Notes: a model not told the origin generated them from the letters alone. Shown: positions 9,500-22,000, numbered from the stretch's first letter. The stretch is DNA of 64,000 nt from Craspedostauros australis (GCA_026770025.1 JAMXDE010000063.1:186001-250000); one strand, 5' to 3'. A program made the numbers and translations.

Positions 9500-12400
9500 A
9501 TGGCTACCAACACCAACGTCACCGACACCAACGAGTACACCATACTCAACCACGTCTTGTCTACCATCGGCATTCAGGCCCATTCTTGGCAACGTCGCGC
9601 TCTCAACGAGGCCGGAATCGCCAACGCAATGGATCTGATTCATCTCGATAAGCCTGCCCTCTTGGCAATCGAGGTGACCGACGACGACGACAATACATTC
9701 CGTCCCATGAATGTGCTTGTTGTCAACAAGATCCTCGCATTGGTACGCTGGATCAATCTCCAACCCCGATTGACTCCCGATGAATGGATGAGTGTCGACA
9801 TGTACGACATCTCGCACCTATCTGTCATCGGGACCGCGGGTCCTCGGACCCCGGCCAGCTACCATCCCCGAGGAGGTGTCGGCATCATTCCTCCCAGTAC
9901 CCGCACTCGCCGTACTGTGGACGATGATGAGGATATCGAATCTGTGTCCCCGCCTGATCGGGCCAGATTTGCTACTCCGGTGACTAACCCTTCGGCACGC
10001 GCGGCAACAGCGGACACTCCAACCGCTGCTGCTCCTGTGCCAAGTGTTGCATTCGCTCCGGCGAGCGCTCTCCCAGAGTCGTTCACCAAGGAGTTCAGCC
10101 GCGGTGTTAAGCGTGAGGCCCTCGCATTCCCCACCCTGAAGGATGACAAGCGCTTCCTTTCGTTCCGACGCCAATTCGAAGCGATCGCGTATACTCATGG
10201 ACTTGAGTATCACATCGATCCTTCGTGGGAGCCGGGTCCATCGGACATGTTGTTCTACAACATGCAGAACAGGTACTTGTACTCTGTTCTGAGCCTCCAT
10301 GTCAAGACTTCGCGTGGCGACCAACTCCTTCGCAAGCATCAAGCGAGCAAGGACGGTCGAGCTGTGTATCAGAGTCTCATTGAGACTTACACCAATGGTG
10401 TCAATGGTGAGAGCGCGGCAATGGCACTTCGTGCTCGCATCGCCTCCTTCACCTTGGATAACAGCTGGAAGAAGAACCGCGAGTACTTCGTGGACACCTG
10501 GCAGGGAATCATCTCCGATATCGAAGATATGGAAGATGATGCTCTGCCGGACAACACGAAGAAGACGTGGCTGCACAACTCGATTGCTCCGGACAAGGAT
10601 CTACTCAATGCTCTCACGAGCACTTCCTACGTCCGCGACGAGATGCTCGCAGCCATGCCCTCCGGTTTCGAGATCAAGGCGGCTGGATTCGATCACCATC
10701 TCAACTCGGTTCGGATCCATGCGCAACGCCTCGATTCTTCCCACCCTCGTCAGACTCAAAAGCGAAACGTCAACAACGCTGCGACAGGGAAAGGAAAGGG
10801 TAACTCTTCGGGCAAGTCTCCTGCCAAAGGCAACGGCAAGACTTACACCAACGACAAGCGCGGTCGCATTCCGAATGAGGAATGGACCACCATGTCTTGG
10901 GCCCAGAAGAAGGACTACATGCACAACAACCCCTCCCGTAGTGCTGGCAAGGGCGACACCTCGCGTGCCGCTAATAAAGCCAAGTCCTCGGGTAACTCTT
11001 CGTCCACTCCGGCGACCAACGCTCCCGCTTCCTCCGACGCTGGCGGCAATGCGGATTCAAAGGGCGGTCCTCCGGGATCTGCTATCAACCGCATGCTCGC
11101 GCAGGCTCGTCAGTCTGGTCAGTCGACCGCTGATTTCGTCGATTCGGATGGCGGGGCGTGGCGACGGGTGAATTCTACCGTGGTCCGATACAACTTCGAG
11201 ACCTCGGTGGAGACGACGACGGGTGCGCTCGTCGACAGTGGCGCCAATGGCGGCCTCGCTGGCGACGACGTGCTAGTTCTATGCAAGACGGGCACCACGG
11301 CGGACGTGAGCGGCATTGGTGATTCCACCATTGCGAGTTTGGACATTGGCACGGTCGCGGCCCTGCTTCACACGAGCAGCGGCCCGATCGTCGCCAAGTT
11401 CCATCAGTACGCTCTGTACGGGAAGGGCAAATCCATCCACTCCACCAACCAGCTCTATGCGTTTGGTATGGATGTGAATGAACGCCCGCGTGGTCTCCCT
11501 GGTGGTCGGCAGACTGTCGTCACACCTGAGGGGCACGTCATCCCGCTGTCCATTCGTGCTGGTCTGTCCTACATGGATATGCGCCCGCCAACCCCTGCCG
11601 AGATGGATCGGTACCCTCATGTGGACTTCACGTCCGATGATGTCTGGGACCCTTCCATTCTCGATCAGGAGTTCGGTCTTGATGATGTCCGCGCTCTCGC
11701 GGACGATGATGATGATGGTTCCGCGTTCGCCGACCTCGATCGCCTGCATGTATATGCGGCATCGACGGATGAGGCGCGCGGCACTGTACCGCATTCCGGG
11801 TCCGCTGGCAACTCCGGTTCCGTTCGTGTTCGCAGCTCGCCCATCGACTATGAGGCACTGCGTCCGCACTTCGGCTGGATCCCTGCTCGTCGGATCAAGG
11901 ACACTCTCAGTTGCACTTCCCAGTGGTACCGCACTTCGGAACGATTCGCGATGCGCAAGCATTTTCGCACTCGTTTTCCGGCGGCCAACGTCGATCGTCT
12001 ACACGAGACGGTCGCGATGGACACTTTCTTCTCTGATACACCCACTCATGATGACGGTGTCCCTGGCCATGGTGGTTGCACCATGATCCAGGTGTTCGTT
12101 GCGCTCGACTCTCGGTACACATCGGGATTCCCGATGGCGTCCGAGCGGCAGGTCGCGGACTCCTTGCTCGACTTCATTCGTCGACATGGAGCGCCCGATT
12201 TGCTAATGTCGGACAACGCGAAATCAGAGGTGGGATTCAAAGTGCAAGACATCCTGCGTCAATACGCAATCAAGGATCACCAGAGTGAGCCGGAGCACCA
12301 ACACCAGAACGGGGCCGAGCGCCGCATACAGGACATCAAACGTACTGTAAACGGCGTCATGGATCGCACGGGTACTCCGTCGCGGTTCTGGCTCATCTGC

Positions 12401-15145
12401 ATGTTGTATGTCATTGACTTGTTCAATCACATCGCGCAGCGCACGTGTGGTAATGTGACGCCGTCACAGGCTGCCTTCGGGCAGCGTCCGGATGTCAGCA
12501 AGTACCTTGCGTACTACTGGTGGCAACCGGTCTACTACCGTGTGGAACGTCCTGGCTTCCCGAGTGAGTCCAAGGAGCGCCGCGGCCACTGGGCTGGTCC
12601 GTGTCTCCACAAGGGCGACGACCTCACATTCTGGGTGCTCGACGATGCGACACAACAGCTCCTGCCTCGGTCTGCTATCCGCGCCGCCGATGATGCCTCT
12701 ACTCGCAACTTGAGAGCCGACTATCCTTTTCCACTCGTGGGGGAGGATGCCGATTCTGCGACTACTGTATCAGACAGCGATGACGGTGACTACACAGACA
12801 ACACCATTCCCTCCGATGTTGAACCCATCGTTCACGCATTATCGGATGCTGTTTTGTTCTCACATCAAGAGACAGAATCACGCACAAGTGGAAAGGACGT
12901 CGTTTCCGTTCCAAAGTTCACACCCGAAGAACTTTTGGGCAAAACAATTTTGTTCCACCACAATGGACAAAACGTCCGTGCCGAAGTGATCCAAAAGATC
13001 AACGATTCAGACGCTGAGAACCATCAACGTATCAAGATGCTCCTATCACTTAACGATGGGGAGCTTCACGAACTGATTTCGTATGTCGAACTTTCCGACG
13101 TCTTCGAGCAACAAACCACAGATGGTGCAACGAACAACCCACAGGCAGGGAGCACATGGTCCTTCCAAGACATCGTGGACCACGAAGGTCCCCTCGCTCA
13201 GACATCCCCATCCTACAAGGGATCAAAGTACAATGTCACTGTGCTTTGGGATGACGGTTCCAAAACATCCGAACCGTTATCTGTCATTGCGAAGGACGAC
13301 CCGGTCTCTTGCGCTACTTATGCGCGAAAACACGATTTGCTTGGTGTTCCTGGTTGGAAGCGTTTCCGACAAATCGGTATTCGCCAAACCTCGATCGCTC
13401 GCGCAATCGCCACCAACAAGGCGAACCGCAGCAACACACCCGTATTCCAATTCGGTGTTCAGGTACCGCGCAACCACAAGGAAGCGCTGATGCTTGACGC
13501 CAAGAATGGTAACACGCTGTGGGCTGATGCCGAGCGCAAGGAAATGGACCAGCTCACGAGCTACGAAACTTTCAAGACCCTCGGATACCACGCCAAGGTA
13601 CCTGATGGGTTCCAGAAGATCCGACTGCAATGGGTATACGCCGTGAAGCACGATCTGCGCCACAAGGCCAGATGCGTCGCTGGCGGACACTTGACCGCAC
13701 CATGCAAAGACACAGCCTACGCTGGAGTCGTCAGTCTCCGTTCTCTCCGCCTCGCACTACTCGCTGGGGAGATGAATGGACTACAGACCATGGTCGGTGA
13801 CATCGGCAATGCGTACTTGGAAGCCTACACCAAGGAACGCATCTGCTTCGTCGCTGGAGACGAGTTCGGAGACAAGGCCGGTCACACGATGCAAATCGTC
13901 AAGGCGCTCTACGGCCTCCGCACTTCCGGCGCACGCTTCCACGAAGCGCTCGCAGACACACTCAGGGACCTGCAATTCTTCCAATGCAGATCCGACCCTG
14001 ATGTGTGGATGCGCGACGGTGGTGACCACTGGGAATACGTCTGCGTCTACGTGGACGACCTCATGGCCACCATGAAGGATCCGCAAGCCTTCTTCGACAT
14101 CCTCACTTCGGTCTACGGATACAAGCTGAAGGGCGTCGGACCCGTCTCCTACCACCTCGGCGCAGACTTCGGTCGCGATAGCGATGGCACCATGAAAATG
14201 AGCCCGCAATCGTACATCAAGCGCATGCTCGGCAACTACGAGCGCATGTTCGGCTGTGCCCCCACGAAGGCCAGCTGCCCACTCGACCATTCCGACAGCC
14301 CGGAACTCGACAAGTCGCCAGAGCTCTCCGAGATCGACAAACGCAAGTTCATGTCGCTGATCGGCGCGCTACAATGGTGCATCACCCTCGGACGGTTCGA
14401 CATCTCTGTCGCCGTCATGACCCTCGCACGCTTCCGTGCCGCTCCTCGCAAAGGTCACCTCGAGCGCGCACAACGCGTCTACGGGTACCTGCGCAAACAT
14501 CCCGATGCCGCCATCCGGTTCCGCACGGGCGTCCCAAACCACGAAGAGAGTTTTGTTGTTCCCAAACACGACTGGCTTTATTCCGTGTACGGGCACACAC
14601 AGGAGGAAACTGACCCAGACGTGCCCACTCCGAAAGGCGCGATCGTCCGCACCACCACCTTTGTGGATGCAAACCTCCTCCACTGCAAGGTCACCGGCAG
14701 GTCGGCAACTGGCATCCTTCATCTTGTTAACCAAACTCCCATCGAGTGGTTCAGCAAGCGCCAAGCCACTGTCGAGACTGCGACCTACGGGTCTGAGTTC
14801 GTTGCTGCCCGACAGGCCACCGAACAGATCATCTCTCTCCGCCTCGCTCTCCGCGAGATGGGCATTCCCATCGACGGTCCCAGCTGGATGTTTGGTGATA
14901 ACCAAAGCGTCATCACCTCGTCTACTGTGCCTATGAGCATGTTGTCCAAGCGGCACAATGCTCTCGCCTACCACAGAGTCCGCTCCGCAATCGCCGCCGG
15001 GGTCCTCTACTTCGTCAAAATTCACGGCTCACAAAATGTGGCCGACATCATGACCAAGTTCCTACCTTGGGCATCCTTCTGGCCCCTCGTCAAGCCCCTA
15101 CTCTTCTGGAAGGGTACCAGCCCCTCGCCGGATCGCGTCACCTGA
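9500..15145 (+). CDS. Copia 1 Gag-Pol polyprotein
   Basis: The start is taken as ATG 9500 (MATNTNVTDTNEYTI), although the frame is open from 9311; the product is 1881 aa. Order: Gag-like region with a Gly/Lys/Ser-rich tail (about residues 430-560); aspartic protease motif VDSGANGG (Asp about 579); integrase with AMDTF (Asp about 841), VALDSR, MSDNAKSE and NGAERR; a linker; reverse transcriptase with WVYAVKHD, DIGNAYLEAY, LYGLRTSGARF and YVDD (about 1518-1520); RNase H with FVDAN (about 1721-1725), TYGSEF and a closing NVADIMTKFLP. This is standard copia order in one uninterrupted frame, ending 33 bp before the 3' LTR. Confidence 0.88.
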   Translation: MATNTNVTDTNEYTILNHVLSTIGIQAHSWQRRALNEAGIANAMDLIHLDKPALLAIEVTDDDDNTFRPMNVLVVNKILALVRWINLQPRLTPDEWMSVDMYDISHLSVIGTAGPRTPASYHPRGGVGIIPPSTRTRRTVDDDEDIESVSPPDRARFATPVTNPSARAATADTPTAAAPVPSVAFAPASALPESFTKEFSRGVKREALAFPTLKDDKRFLSFRRQFEAIAYTHGLEYHIDPSWEPGPSDMLFYNMQNRYLYSVLSLHVKTSRGDQLLRKHQASKDGRAVYQSLIETYTNGVNGESAAMALRARIASFTLDNSWKKNREYFVDTWQGIISDIEDMEDDALPDNTKKTWLHNSIAPDKDLLNALTSTSYVRDEMLAAMPSGFEIKAAGFDHHLNSVRIHAQRLDSSHPRQTQKRNVNNAATGKGKGNSSGKSPAKGNGKTYTNDKRGRIPNEEWTTMSWAQKKDYMHNNPSRSAGKGDTSRAANKAKSSGNSSSTPATNAPASSDAGGNADSKGGPPGSAINRMLAQARQSGQSTADFVDSDGGAWRRVNSTVVRYNFETSVETTTGALVDSGANGGLAGDDVLVLCKTGTTADVSGIGDSTIASLDIGTVAALLHTSSGPIVAKFHQYALYGKGKSIHSTNQLYAFGMDVNERPRGLPGGRQTVVTPEGHVIPLSIRAGLSYMDMRPPTPAEMDRYPHVDFTSDDVWDPSILDQEFGLDDVRALADDDDDGSAFADLDRLHVYAASTDEARGTVPHSGSAGNSGSVRVRSSPIDYEALRPHFGWIPARRIKDTLSCTSQWYRTSERFAMRKHFRTRFPAANVDRLHETVAMDTFFSDTPTHDDGVPGHGGCTMIQVFVALDSRYTSGFPMASERQVADSLLDFIRRHGAPDLLMSDNAKSEVGFKVQDILRQYAIKDHQSEPEHQHQNGAERRIQDIKRTVNGVMDRTGTPSRFWLICMLYVIDLFNHIAQRTCGNVTPSQAAFGQRPDVSKYLAYYWWQPVYYRVERPGFPSESKERRGHWAGPCLHKGDDLTFWVLDDATQQLLPRSAIRAADDASTRNLRADYPFPLVGEDADSATTVSDSDDGDYTDNTIPSDVEPIVHALSDAVLFSHQETESRTSGKDVVSVPKFTPEELLGKTILFHHNGQNVRAEVIQKINDSDAENHQRIKMLLSLNDGELHELISYVELSDVFEQQTTDGATNNPQAGSTWSFQDIVDHEGPLAQTSPSYKGSKYNVTVLWDDGSKTSEPLSVIAKDDPVSCATYARKHDLLGVPGWKRFRQIGIRQTSIARAIATNKANRSNTPVFQFGVQVPRNHKEALMLDAKNGNTLWADAERKEMDQLTSYETFKTLGYHAKVPDGFQKIRLQWVYAVKHDLRHKARCVAGGHLTAPCKDTAYAGVVSLRSLRLALLAGEMNGLQTMVGDIGNAYLEAYTKERICFVAGDEFGDKAGHTMQIVKALYGLRTSGARFHEALADTLRDLQFFQCRSDPDVWMRDGGDHWEYVCVYVDDLMATMKDPQAFFDILTSVYGYKLKGVGPVSYHLGADFGRDSDGTMKMSPQSYIKRMLGNYERMFGCAPTKASCPLDHSDSPELDKSPELSEIDKRKFMSLIGALQWCITLGRFDISVAVMTLARFRAAPRKGHLERAQRVYGYLRKHPDAAIRFRTGVPNHEESFVVPKHDWLYSVYGHTQEETDPDVPTPKGAIVRTTTFVDANLLHCKVTGRSATGILHLVNQTPIEWFSKRQATVETATYGSEFVAARQATEQIISLRLALREMGIPIDGPSWMFGDNQSVITSSTVPMSMLSKRHNALAYHRVRSAIAAGVLYFVKIHGSQNVADIMTKFLPWASFWPLVKPLLFWKGTSPSPDRVT

Positions 15146-15178
15146 ACTGCTACCTACATCGAGACACACTTTGGGGAG

Positions 15179-15787
15179 TATTAGCTCAAACTAGTATTCC
15201 TATTAGTCGTGTTAAGATTTAGTCGAGTTAATCAAATGACCGACTGCTCAGAGTTTGAGCGGGAATGAAGCGTGACTCGATGTCGGTGGGATGGGGTCCC
15301 ACCCTCGAATCGTGTCCTACTTAAGACGATGTCGCGTGTCCGCTGAATTTGGGTTGGGCGATCGGGCCATCCCACGCCACTTATGGGCGTGACATGATCT
15401 GTCCAGAACGGACAATCGGGTCAAACCGTTGGATGAACCTTGTTCCCCCAAATTGATCGGAAGAGAGTGAACAACAAACTCTCTCTCCGACCGTCACGAA
15501 ATTGATGTCTCCTCTTGGAAATGGCAACATCGACACCGCGATAATTGCACGTACGGAGACTCAACGCTCCACTATGTTACTACTAATAGAGATGTTGCAG
15601 ATCCAACTATAATGGATGCTGCATATCACATGCTCACAATCCTTTTGAAAGTCTCATTTGGATTCGTTACAGCTTTAAAGACTAAGAAACACACTCACAC
15701 ACAAACTCACCAACCTACTGCACTACCACGGATTGATCACCCTTCGGCGTACAGTAAGTTCACCTCGTTTTCATTATCGTTCTATCA
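15179..15787 (+). repeat. 3' LTR of copia 1
   Basis: This is a 609-bp copy of the LTR at 8408-9016, followed by the second CATTG duplication at 15788-15792. No difference from the 5' copy was seen by eye. Confidence 0.85.
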
Positions 15788-15792
15788 CATTG

Positions 15793-18523
15793 CAGACCTT
15801 CGATGATGTCATCCAGCATTGCTTGCGACTGTCCAACACGATTCATTTGCTCACGCAGCTCATGGCGCTTTTGGATGTCTGTTTCGAGTTCTGCATGTAG
15901 ACTGCAAACCCAAGTTGATCTGACAAAGAGCCTCCACTTCTTCGTCAGGCAACCCACGCCGGACTGCGACGCAGCCTGCAAATGTCCCAACTCAATGATT
16001 GCAGTGTCTCTCTCTCTCTCTCTCTTTGGTTGCATGCTGCAGCTCGATGACGCGATGCTCACCAGCATCTCGTCACTCTCAGCCAGCAAGACCTCGTTGT
16101 CTTTGTCAGTCCGTTCTTAGGCGTCAATGACTGCTTGTGGTTCGATCTGAAATGCATCAAGGTGTGATCTGGCCTCCTGTATGGCAGAGGCAAGGTCACT
16201 TCCATGGCCTGGATTGGATTGCTGGTGCGTGCGCAACACTGGTTGATGCCTTCAACCTTCTCCGCTTGCTCCTTCGCCGCAATGGTCACTTGTTCCATAG
16301 TACAAATCGTGGAAATCTCCTTCTTGGCATCGTTGGTCGTCACCTCCTTTGCCTCAAGCAGCTCCACAATGCGTGCCTTGTCCTTGATGGACTGTGAATG
16401 GAGCTTAGCGATCGTCAGAGCATGTTGGCTTGTGACAGTTGCCACATGAGAAGCAGCTCGATGTCAACTTGCACATCTCCATTTGGTGTCTCCAACCCTT
16501 CCACAAGCTGCTCCCCTCCTGTGTTCATGGCAGTGATGCCTTTCACACAGGGACAATCATGTACCAAGGCTGATCGAGCAACCTGGACAGACTGGAGCAA
16601 TGGTGCTTGTGGTTGGATTGGATTGATCTCCGAAGATGATGCTTGGGCATTGTGAGTGGCTGGCCCAGTTTGGCATCATTGAGTTCGCTGGTGTTGGACA
16701 GTGATGGACCCATGCCATTGTTTGTTGCGACCCCACTCTTGTTCATTGTCAGTGTTGCTGTTCTTTCGCGTGGCGTCCCCTTGTGTGTCCCCTTGTGTGT
16801 CCCCTTGGGACGTTGTTCCTGCGTCTGTACCCGTTTCACCATTGCTGATATTACATATTGCGACCATCGCTTCTTCCCTTCTGGATGGATGTCTCTGTGT
16901 CCATACCCATTGGCAGCATTGGTGATTAATAGAGCCCAAACGTAATGGCTGTTGTCTTGTTGGCTGTTGTTTAGCTGTAGGCAGAGGCTTGACTGGCAAG
17001 CGGTCCAAACGTGAGTCTTCTGTTCCACAAGTAGTCAATTGAGAATACTGGTAGATGGTGAAGAAACGTGCGGATTATGAGATTAGTGCTATAGTTCTTT
17101 CCTTCGGGGAGGATCTCCTGTGGTGTCCTGAATGACAATGTGTGTGGGTTGTGTAGCCCAAGTACCGTGGGTCGAGATCCGTTGTCTGAGTTCCGTGAGA
17201 GACAATGGGCGATGATGCGCGTTGCTGGGGCTCTGTTTCCGTGTGTTGGCGTTTTGGCGATGGTGGGTGTCAGAAACTTGGTTATCGGAACACTCTATTG
17301 GTTCCCTGACACGGGTTCCGAAGATCTACTTCAAGGTTCTGGATCTGTCCCCAAATGTGGGGTTCGGCGAAGTATTCGTTCGATCTACTGGAATGCTGAC
17401 GAGTCGGATGGTTCGTAGTCTCTCTCGCTAAGATGGATACTAGTTTAGCTCTATTACTGATATTTATGTACCATCCCCTTGTTCAACCCTGGAAATTGTG
17501 TGATACCTGAGCTTGCCACCAAGTAGGTGGACACCCTGGTGGAGCTGGCAGCGATAGTGTCAAGCATGCATCGACGAACGGATCAAATCCACTTGGGACC
17601 ATGCCATCATCATCATGCTCGCCCACATTCTCGTCAAGTTGACTGAAGGCATGAGATGCACTAGCAAGAGTAACTGTGGAGGCATCTGCTTGCTTTGCTA
17701 TCTCACTGCCCTGCTGTCTCCATTCAGGGCATGGTCGATGACGATAATGCTCCTCCACCATCGAGATCTTGATGGTGCCCATTCTGCTCTGGTTCTTGCC
17801 ATCAAGACCCAAGGTTGGGTCGAAATCAGTTGCTTGGGTTGCAATGTGGTGGCTGAAATCGTCCATACCATCGCTGGATGCGTCCAGCTCTTCCTCTGAT
17901 GACAAACTGTCGATGTGGCCAACTGATGGATTCATGGTGTGCCCTGCTTTGTTCTGGACAGGTGTGTGATGGATAAGTGGCATCTTGAGAGGGACCTGTG
18001 TGACTGATCATCATCCAAGGAAACGCCCCCAAAGTCACTGCCATCGTCGCTCCCACCACCCTGCATGTCTCCATCGTCGAAGTCATTGCCACTGATGCCC
18101 ATGTTGATGTTGGCATTGCTGGAGCTGTCCGATGGACCAAAGAAGCCCATCTTGCTCTGCCCGATCCCATCTGAGTATGGAGCATGGTGCGCTGAAAGTG
18201 AGGAATGGTCAGCCAACGCTTTGCCAAAGGACTGAATGGAGGATTTTGACAGGAAAGCAGGTTGGAGAACATGTTCCCAATTGAATTCAATCTCTCTTTG
18301 CTTCATCACCTCTGCATTGTTGTGCATTGTTGTGCGTTGTTGTGCGTTGTTGCACGTTGTTGTGTGTGGGTTCGTGGCATGGATCCACACACCGTGGAGT
18401 GCTCAGTATGGTGGACTCCTCAGTATCGTGGAATGCTTTGTACTGTGTTCGGTGGAGTTCTCGCAGAGTCTCCATGTTGGTAAGCGTGGACGAAGGGATC
18501 GTGCCGACCTCCATCCACCCCAA
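15793..18523 (-). pseudogene. Coiled-coil gene, 5' part upstream of copia insertion (decayed)
   Basis: On the minus strand a possible start lies near 18508 (MEVGTIPSSTLTNMETLREL). A short TTGTTGTGCG-type repeat (18311-18370) follows, which may be an intron. The next exon-like frame reads MKQREIEFNWEHVLQPAF and continues into an acidic, Ser/Asp/Gly-rich region (17932-18280). The frame then shifts by one near 17990 to MNPSVGHIDSLSSEEELD (to 17483). Further pieces include a GDTQ tandem repeat near 16780-16810 and helices such as AKLHSQSIKDKARIVELL (16400) and EQMNRVGQSQAMLDDIIEG just before the copia. At the junction the frame reads GLQC then DLANLKES on the far side. Several stops and frame changes mark it as decayed. 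No family recognised. Confidence 0.45.
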
Positions 18524-18693
18524 TCACACGATCTTTGTGTTTTTTTTTGCCCAAGATCGTGTTTTTGTGTCGTGGATGCCACTTCGCATCGGATTTCTCG
18601 ATCGGCGAAATGACCCAGAACAAGATGAGAAGAGAGTGAACAACTCGAACAAGATCAACGATCTAACATTCCAACATCCAAAGCTAGGGAGGC
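18524..18693. other. Short flank between coiled-coil remnant and LINE
   Basis: A T-rich stretch (T run at about 18540-18548) and plain sequence lead up to the left target-site duplication of the LINE. No gene was seen. Confidence 0.3.
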
Positions 18694-18710
18694 TACATTT
18701 AGCCACCATA
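18694..18710. repeat. Target-site duplication of LINE, 3' side
   Basis: The 17-bp sequence TACATTTAGCCACCATA is present here and again at 27527-27543, directly flanking the LINE. A duplication of this length is typical of target-primed reverse transcription. Confidence 0.85.
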
Positions 18711-18723
18711 ATAATAATAATAA
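18711..18723 (-). repeat. LINE 3' microsatellite tail
   Basis: About four ATA/TAA units form the 3' end of the LINE in place of poly(A), directly abutting the target-site duplication. Short tandem tails of this sort are known in I-group LINEs. Confidence 0.7.
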
Positions 18724-19048
18724 CGCACTGATTATCCCCTCACACGAGGGTTGCCTCGAAAGCTTTAACGTCGCCGGCGTACAGCGAGCCCACACGGGCC
18801 GACTGCGCTCGAACGACCTACCTAGATCCCTCACTTCTTGGTCTACCGCGGGTTGCCAATTCCACGGGCCATCAAACATACCGCACTGGGCACGCAACTG
18901 TTGTCGTCATGCACTTCACATTCTTTTTCTGTCATGGTGGAAGACGCCGCTGCCGTACCTGCCTGCCTGCTGTACGCTGCGTCGCACACGTCTTCCGTTT
19001 TTGCCGCCTTCCAAGCGGACTTCTTGTTCGTCGCTGCACTCCTGCCAA

Positions 19049-22000
19049 TCAAGCTGCCCTGACATGCCGGACCCATCGCATCTGGTTCGGCGCGGACTGT
19101 GCCCGAACCGCCGCCTCTGTAGTATGAGTCAGCAGCCTGGCGTCGTCGCCGCTAATGTCCTGTGTGCCTTTGCGCCACTCGTCCTGCACCGCCTGCTCCG
19201 CTTCCCGGGAGACTTTGGCAGCCTCGGTCGCAACGTCGCTGTCATGCAGCACTTTGTTGCGTGCCATCCATGCTTTCCACCTGACGTCCCAGAGCCCTGC
19301 CATAGCTTTCGCAATCCAGTTCGCCGGCCGTCCGGGGCTATCGTTGACCAGCATAGTGGACTCCTGAATCTTCTGCCACTGTGCTGACCATCGTCCTCGC
19401 ACTAGCATGCCCCAACCCATCTCCGCTTGTTCCTCGACTGCCTTCCTCAGCTGTGGGCCGCCGTCGACAGAAACTGTCCTACCCTCGCTCCATGCACGCA
19501 CCTGTCGCACAAGCTCTCTCACCATCGTTCCATCGCCTCTCGCCGCCATCATCTGAGTTTCCCACTGCTTCAAGGCCTTGAGCCGCACCGCTACTGCCAG
19601 TGGGTGTGCGCATTGCAACACATGTTCCGTTGTCTCCTCTTGATCTTTGCATATGGGGCACTTGTCATGGCTCCAAAACTTCCACTTGCGCATGTTACGC
19701 CCGACCGGCCCAAAGCTGCACGCGTGTTTCGCCACCCATTTCCGTCTCGACGGCTTCAGGGTTGCCATTGCCAGCCGAGCTGCATGAACGTCGACCTTTC
19801 CTGCTTCCGCCTTTTGGAGCCTGCCTACTTTGCATTGCCAGTGGACCGTCCGTCGCCCTTGAATGTATCTGCGCAACATCGGCGCCGCATCAGTGCACAC
19901 CTTTCTCTTGCCGATCCATATCGCCCATTCCTGGTGGCACATTTCTTCGTCCTCATACGCCGCCGTCGCAGATTGAGCTACTCCGGCGGCTTTGTCAACG
20001 TCGTCATTCCACACCGCATACTCATCCTGCTTCACGCCTCGGTCGCGCTCAAGCTGATGGCCGTAGACATGTCGGTACGTCAGCCGTACTGTCAGCCTCC
20101 GCTGTATACTTCTGATTTCGCGGAGCACGTCAAAGTGTTGCACTGACACGCCCACATCCCGGGTGTATTCCACAGCGTGGATCCCGGCCATTTTGTTGTC
20201 GCACGCGACGATGATTTCCTTGCCTTGTACCTCTTGACCAGCCCCGTACGCGGCTATGATTGCCTCCACCTTTCGTAGCGCTTGTAGGATGCCGCCTATC
20301 TTGGCTCTGTATGCGCTCTGCACCTCTTCTCGCCCTGGGACTGCACCTGCCGCCGACACCTGGCCTCGCCGCTGCCCTTTGATATTGAGAGAGTATGCCG
20401 CAGTGCTCCGCCCGTTTTTGTACGATCCATCAGTACTGATGACCGCCTTGCCTTGGAGCACTGCCTCCATCCACCGTTGTTCTGACTGTCGCATCCGCGT
20501 GTTGCGCTGTTTTCCTTGGCGTCCTGCTCGGCCACCTGTGCCCACAACTCGCAGTCGTTCCGACCTCTCCCGCAGATAGACAACCCTCCAGTCTTCCGGC
20601 GGTTCCTTTGTCACTTCTTCCGATCGCACATATTCTGCTACGCCTGAGACTTTGCCACCATTTGCGTTCCATCTTCGCCATTCGTGCGTATTCTCTCGTG
20701 TCCATATCATCCTTCCATCATCGCTGCGTATTGCGCCAACGTTTGTGATATCCCACATCGTCCCTTGCCGTGCAGTTGTCGCCACTCGTCGTAGTGCTTG
20801 GTCCCACAACTTCCAGTCCTTGCGCGGCACCTTGCCTTGTCGTGGCCAGCTGATGTGCCTCCGTCCTCGCCATTTGCCTTCATCGCTGTACTGTTGCCTG
20901 GCCATCACTCTTTGACGGCGCTCATCAATCACATCTGCCACACTTACCACTTGCATGATGATTCGGCATCGGTTCAGACGAATTTGTTGCATCCTACTGT
21001 AGCCTGTATCGCGAAACGCTACCATGAGCCATTCATCTTTGTCGTGTGCAAGCGCTGCTGTTGCCGTCTTCTCCCGGATCCGGATGCCGCATTCGCTGGC
21101 TTCCTTCCACACGGTCTTGACCCAACATGCTGTCGCCAAGAACTCCCACTCCTTGTACCCGATTTCAAATAAGGATGTTCCCACTCCCACTTCCGTCTTC
21201 ATTGCTTGTATGCTCCCTCGCATTAGTTTGCCCGTCATGGTCATCCTCTCGCCGTGCTCGAGGACCATCTTCAGGTGTTCCACCACTTGCGTTGTGTGTA
21301 ACTCATGCAGGTCCGCTCCTAGCCACCCCGCTGTTGCATACGTCATTTCTCTTGGAAACCCCTTATTGAAGCCCACTTTCGACATCATGGTCTTCCACAC
21401 TGGTTTCATAACGCCGTTGCATTGCTCTCTTGACAATTGGGCCACCGGTAACACATACTCCAGTTTCTTCATCAGCACTGTTCGCACCGCAATTTCAGCG
21501 TCCTCCTGTCGCATGCGCCACGTTCGTACTTTCTCAACCCACTGCTCCGCTTTTTTCCGTAGCGTTGTCTCGATCGCCGAGTCATTACCATCCGGTGCGA
21601 GCTTCACTCCCAGCGTTTCGAACGCCTGATGGCACCCGCTTCTTGGCATCTCTTGTGGTATCCCTGTCGTCTCCTTCATCATCAACGCAGCTGGCGTCTC
21701 CTCGTCAGTGGCATATCGCCATGTGCCGTCCGCATTCCACTTGAAATCGACGGCCCGCCACATGCATTTCTCCACGACCAATGCCCCGCCTGTCGCCCTT
21801 GCTAAGCTCTCCCATGATTGCACGCTCTTTTGCATTCGTTGTATGGTTTGCTGCACGTCTTCTCCATCTCGTGCATTCACAACTAGATCTGTGTCGTCCA
21901 CAAATGCATAGCCCACCATTTCAACGTCCTCATTGCTCACCGCGGTTCGGAAGTGGGCTGTGTGCCCTTCTCGTTTCATAATATCCAGCACTGGTGAGGA

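Larger units (their letters stand above)
8408..15787 (+). mobile_element. Complete Ty1/copia LTR retrotransposon (copia 1)
   Basis: The element is 7380 bp, bounded by 609-bp direct LTRs at 8408-9016 and 15179-15787 and by a 5-bp target duplication CATTG at 8403-8407 and 15788-15792. The internal region holds one long gag-pol frame. A purine run (GGGGAG) precedes the 3' LTR as polypurine tract. The domain order protease, integrase, reverse transcriptase, RNase H defines Ty1/copia. The element looks whole, and the two LTRs look identical by eye, so insertion appears recent. It lies antisense within a decayed coiled-coil gene. Confidence 0.9.
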
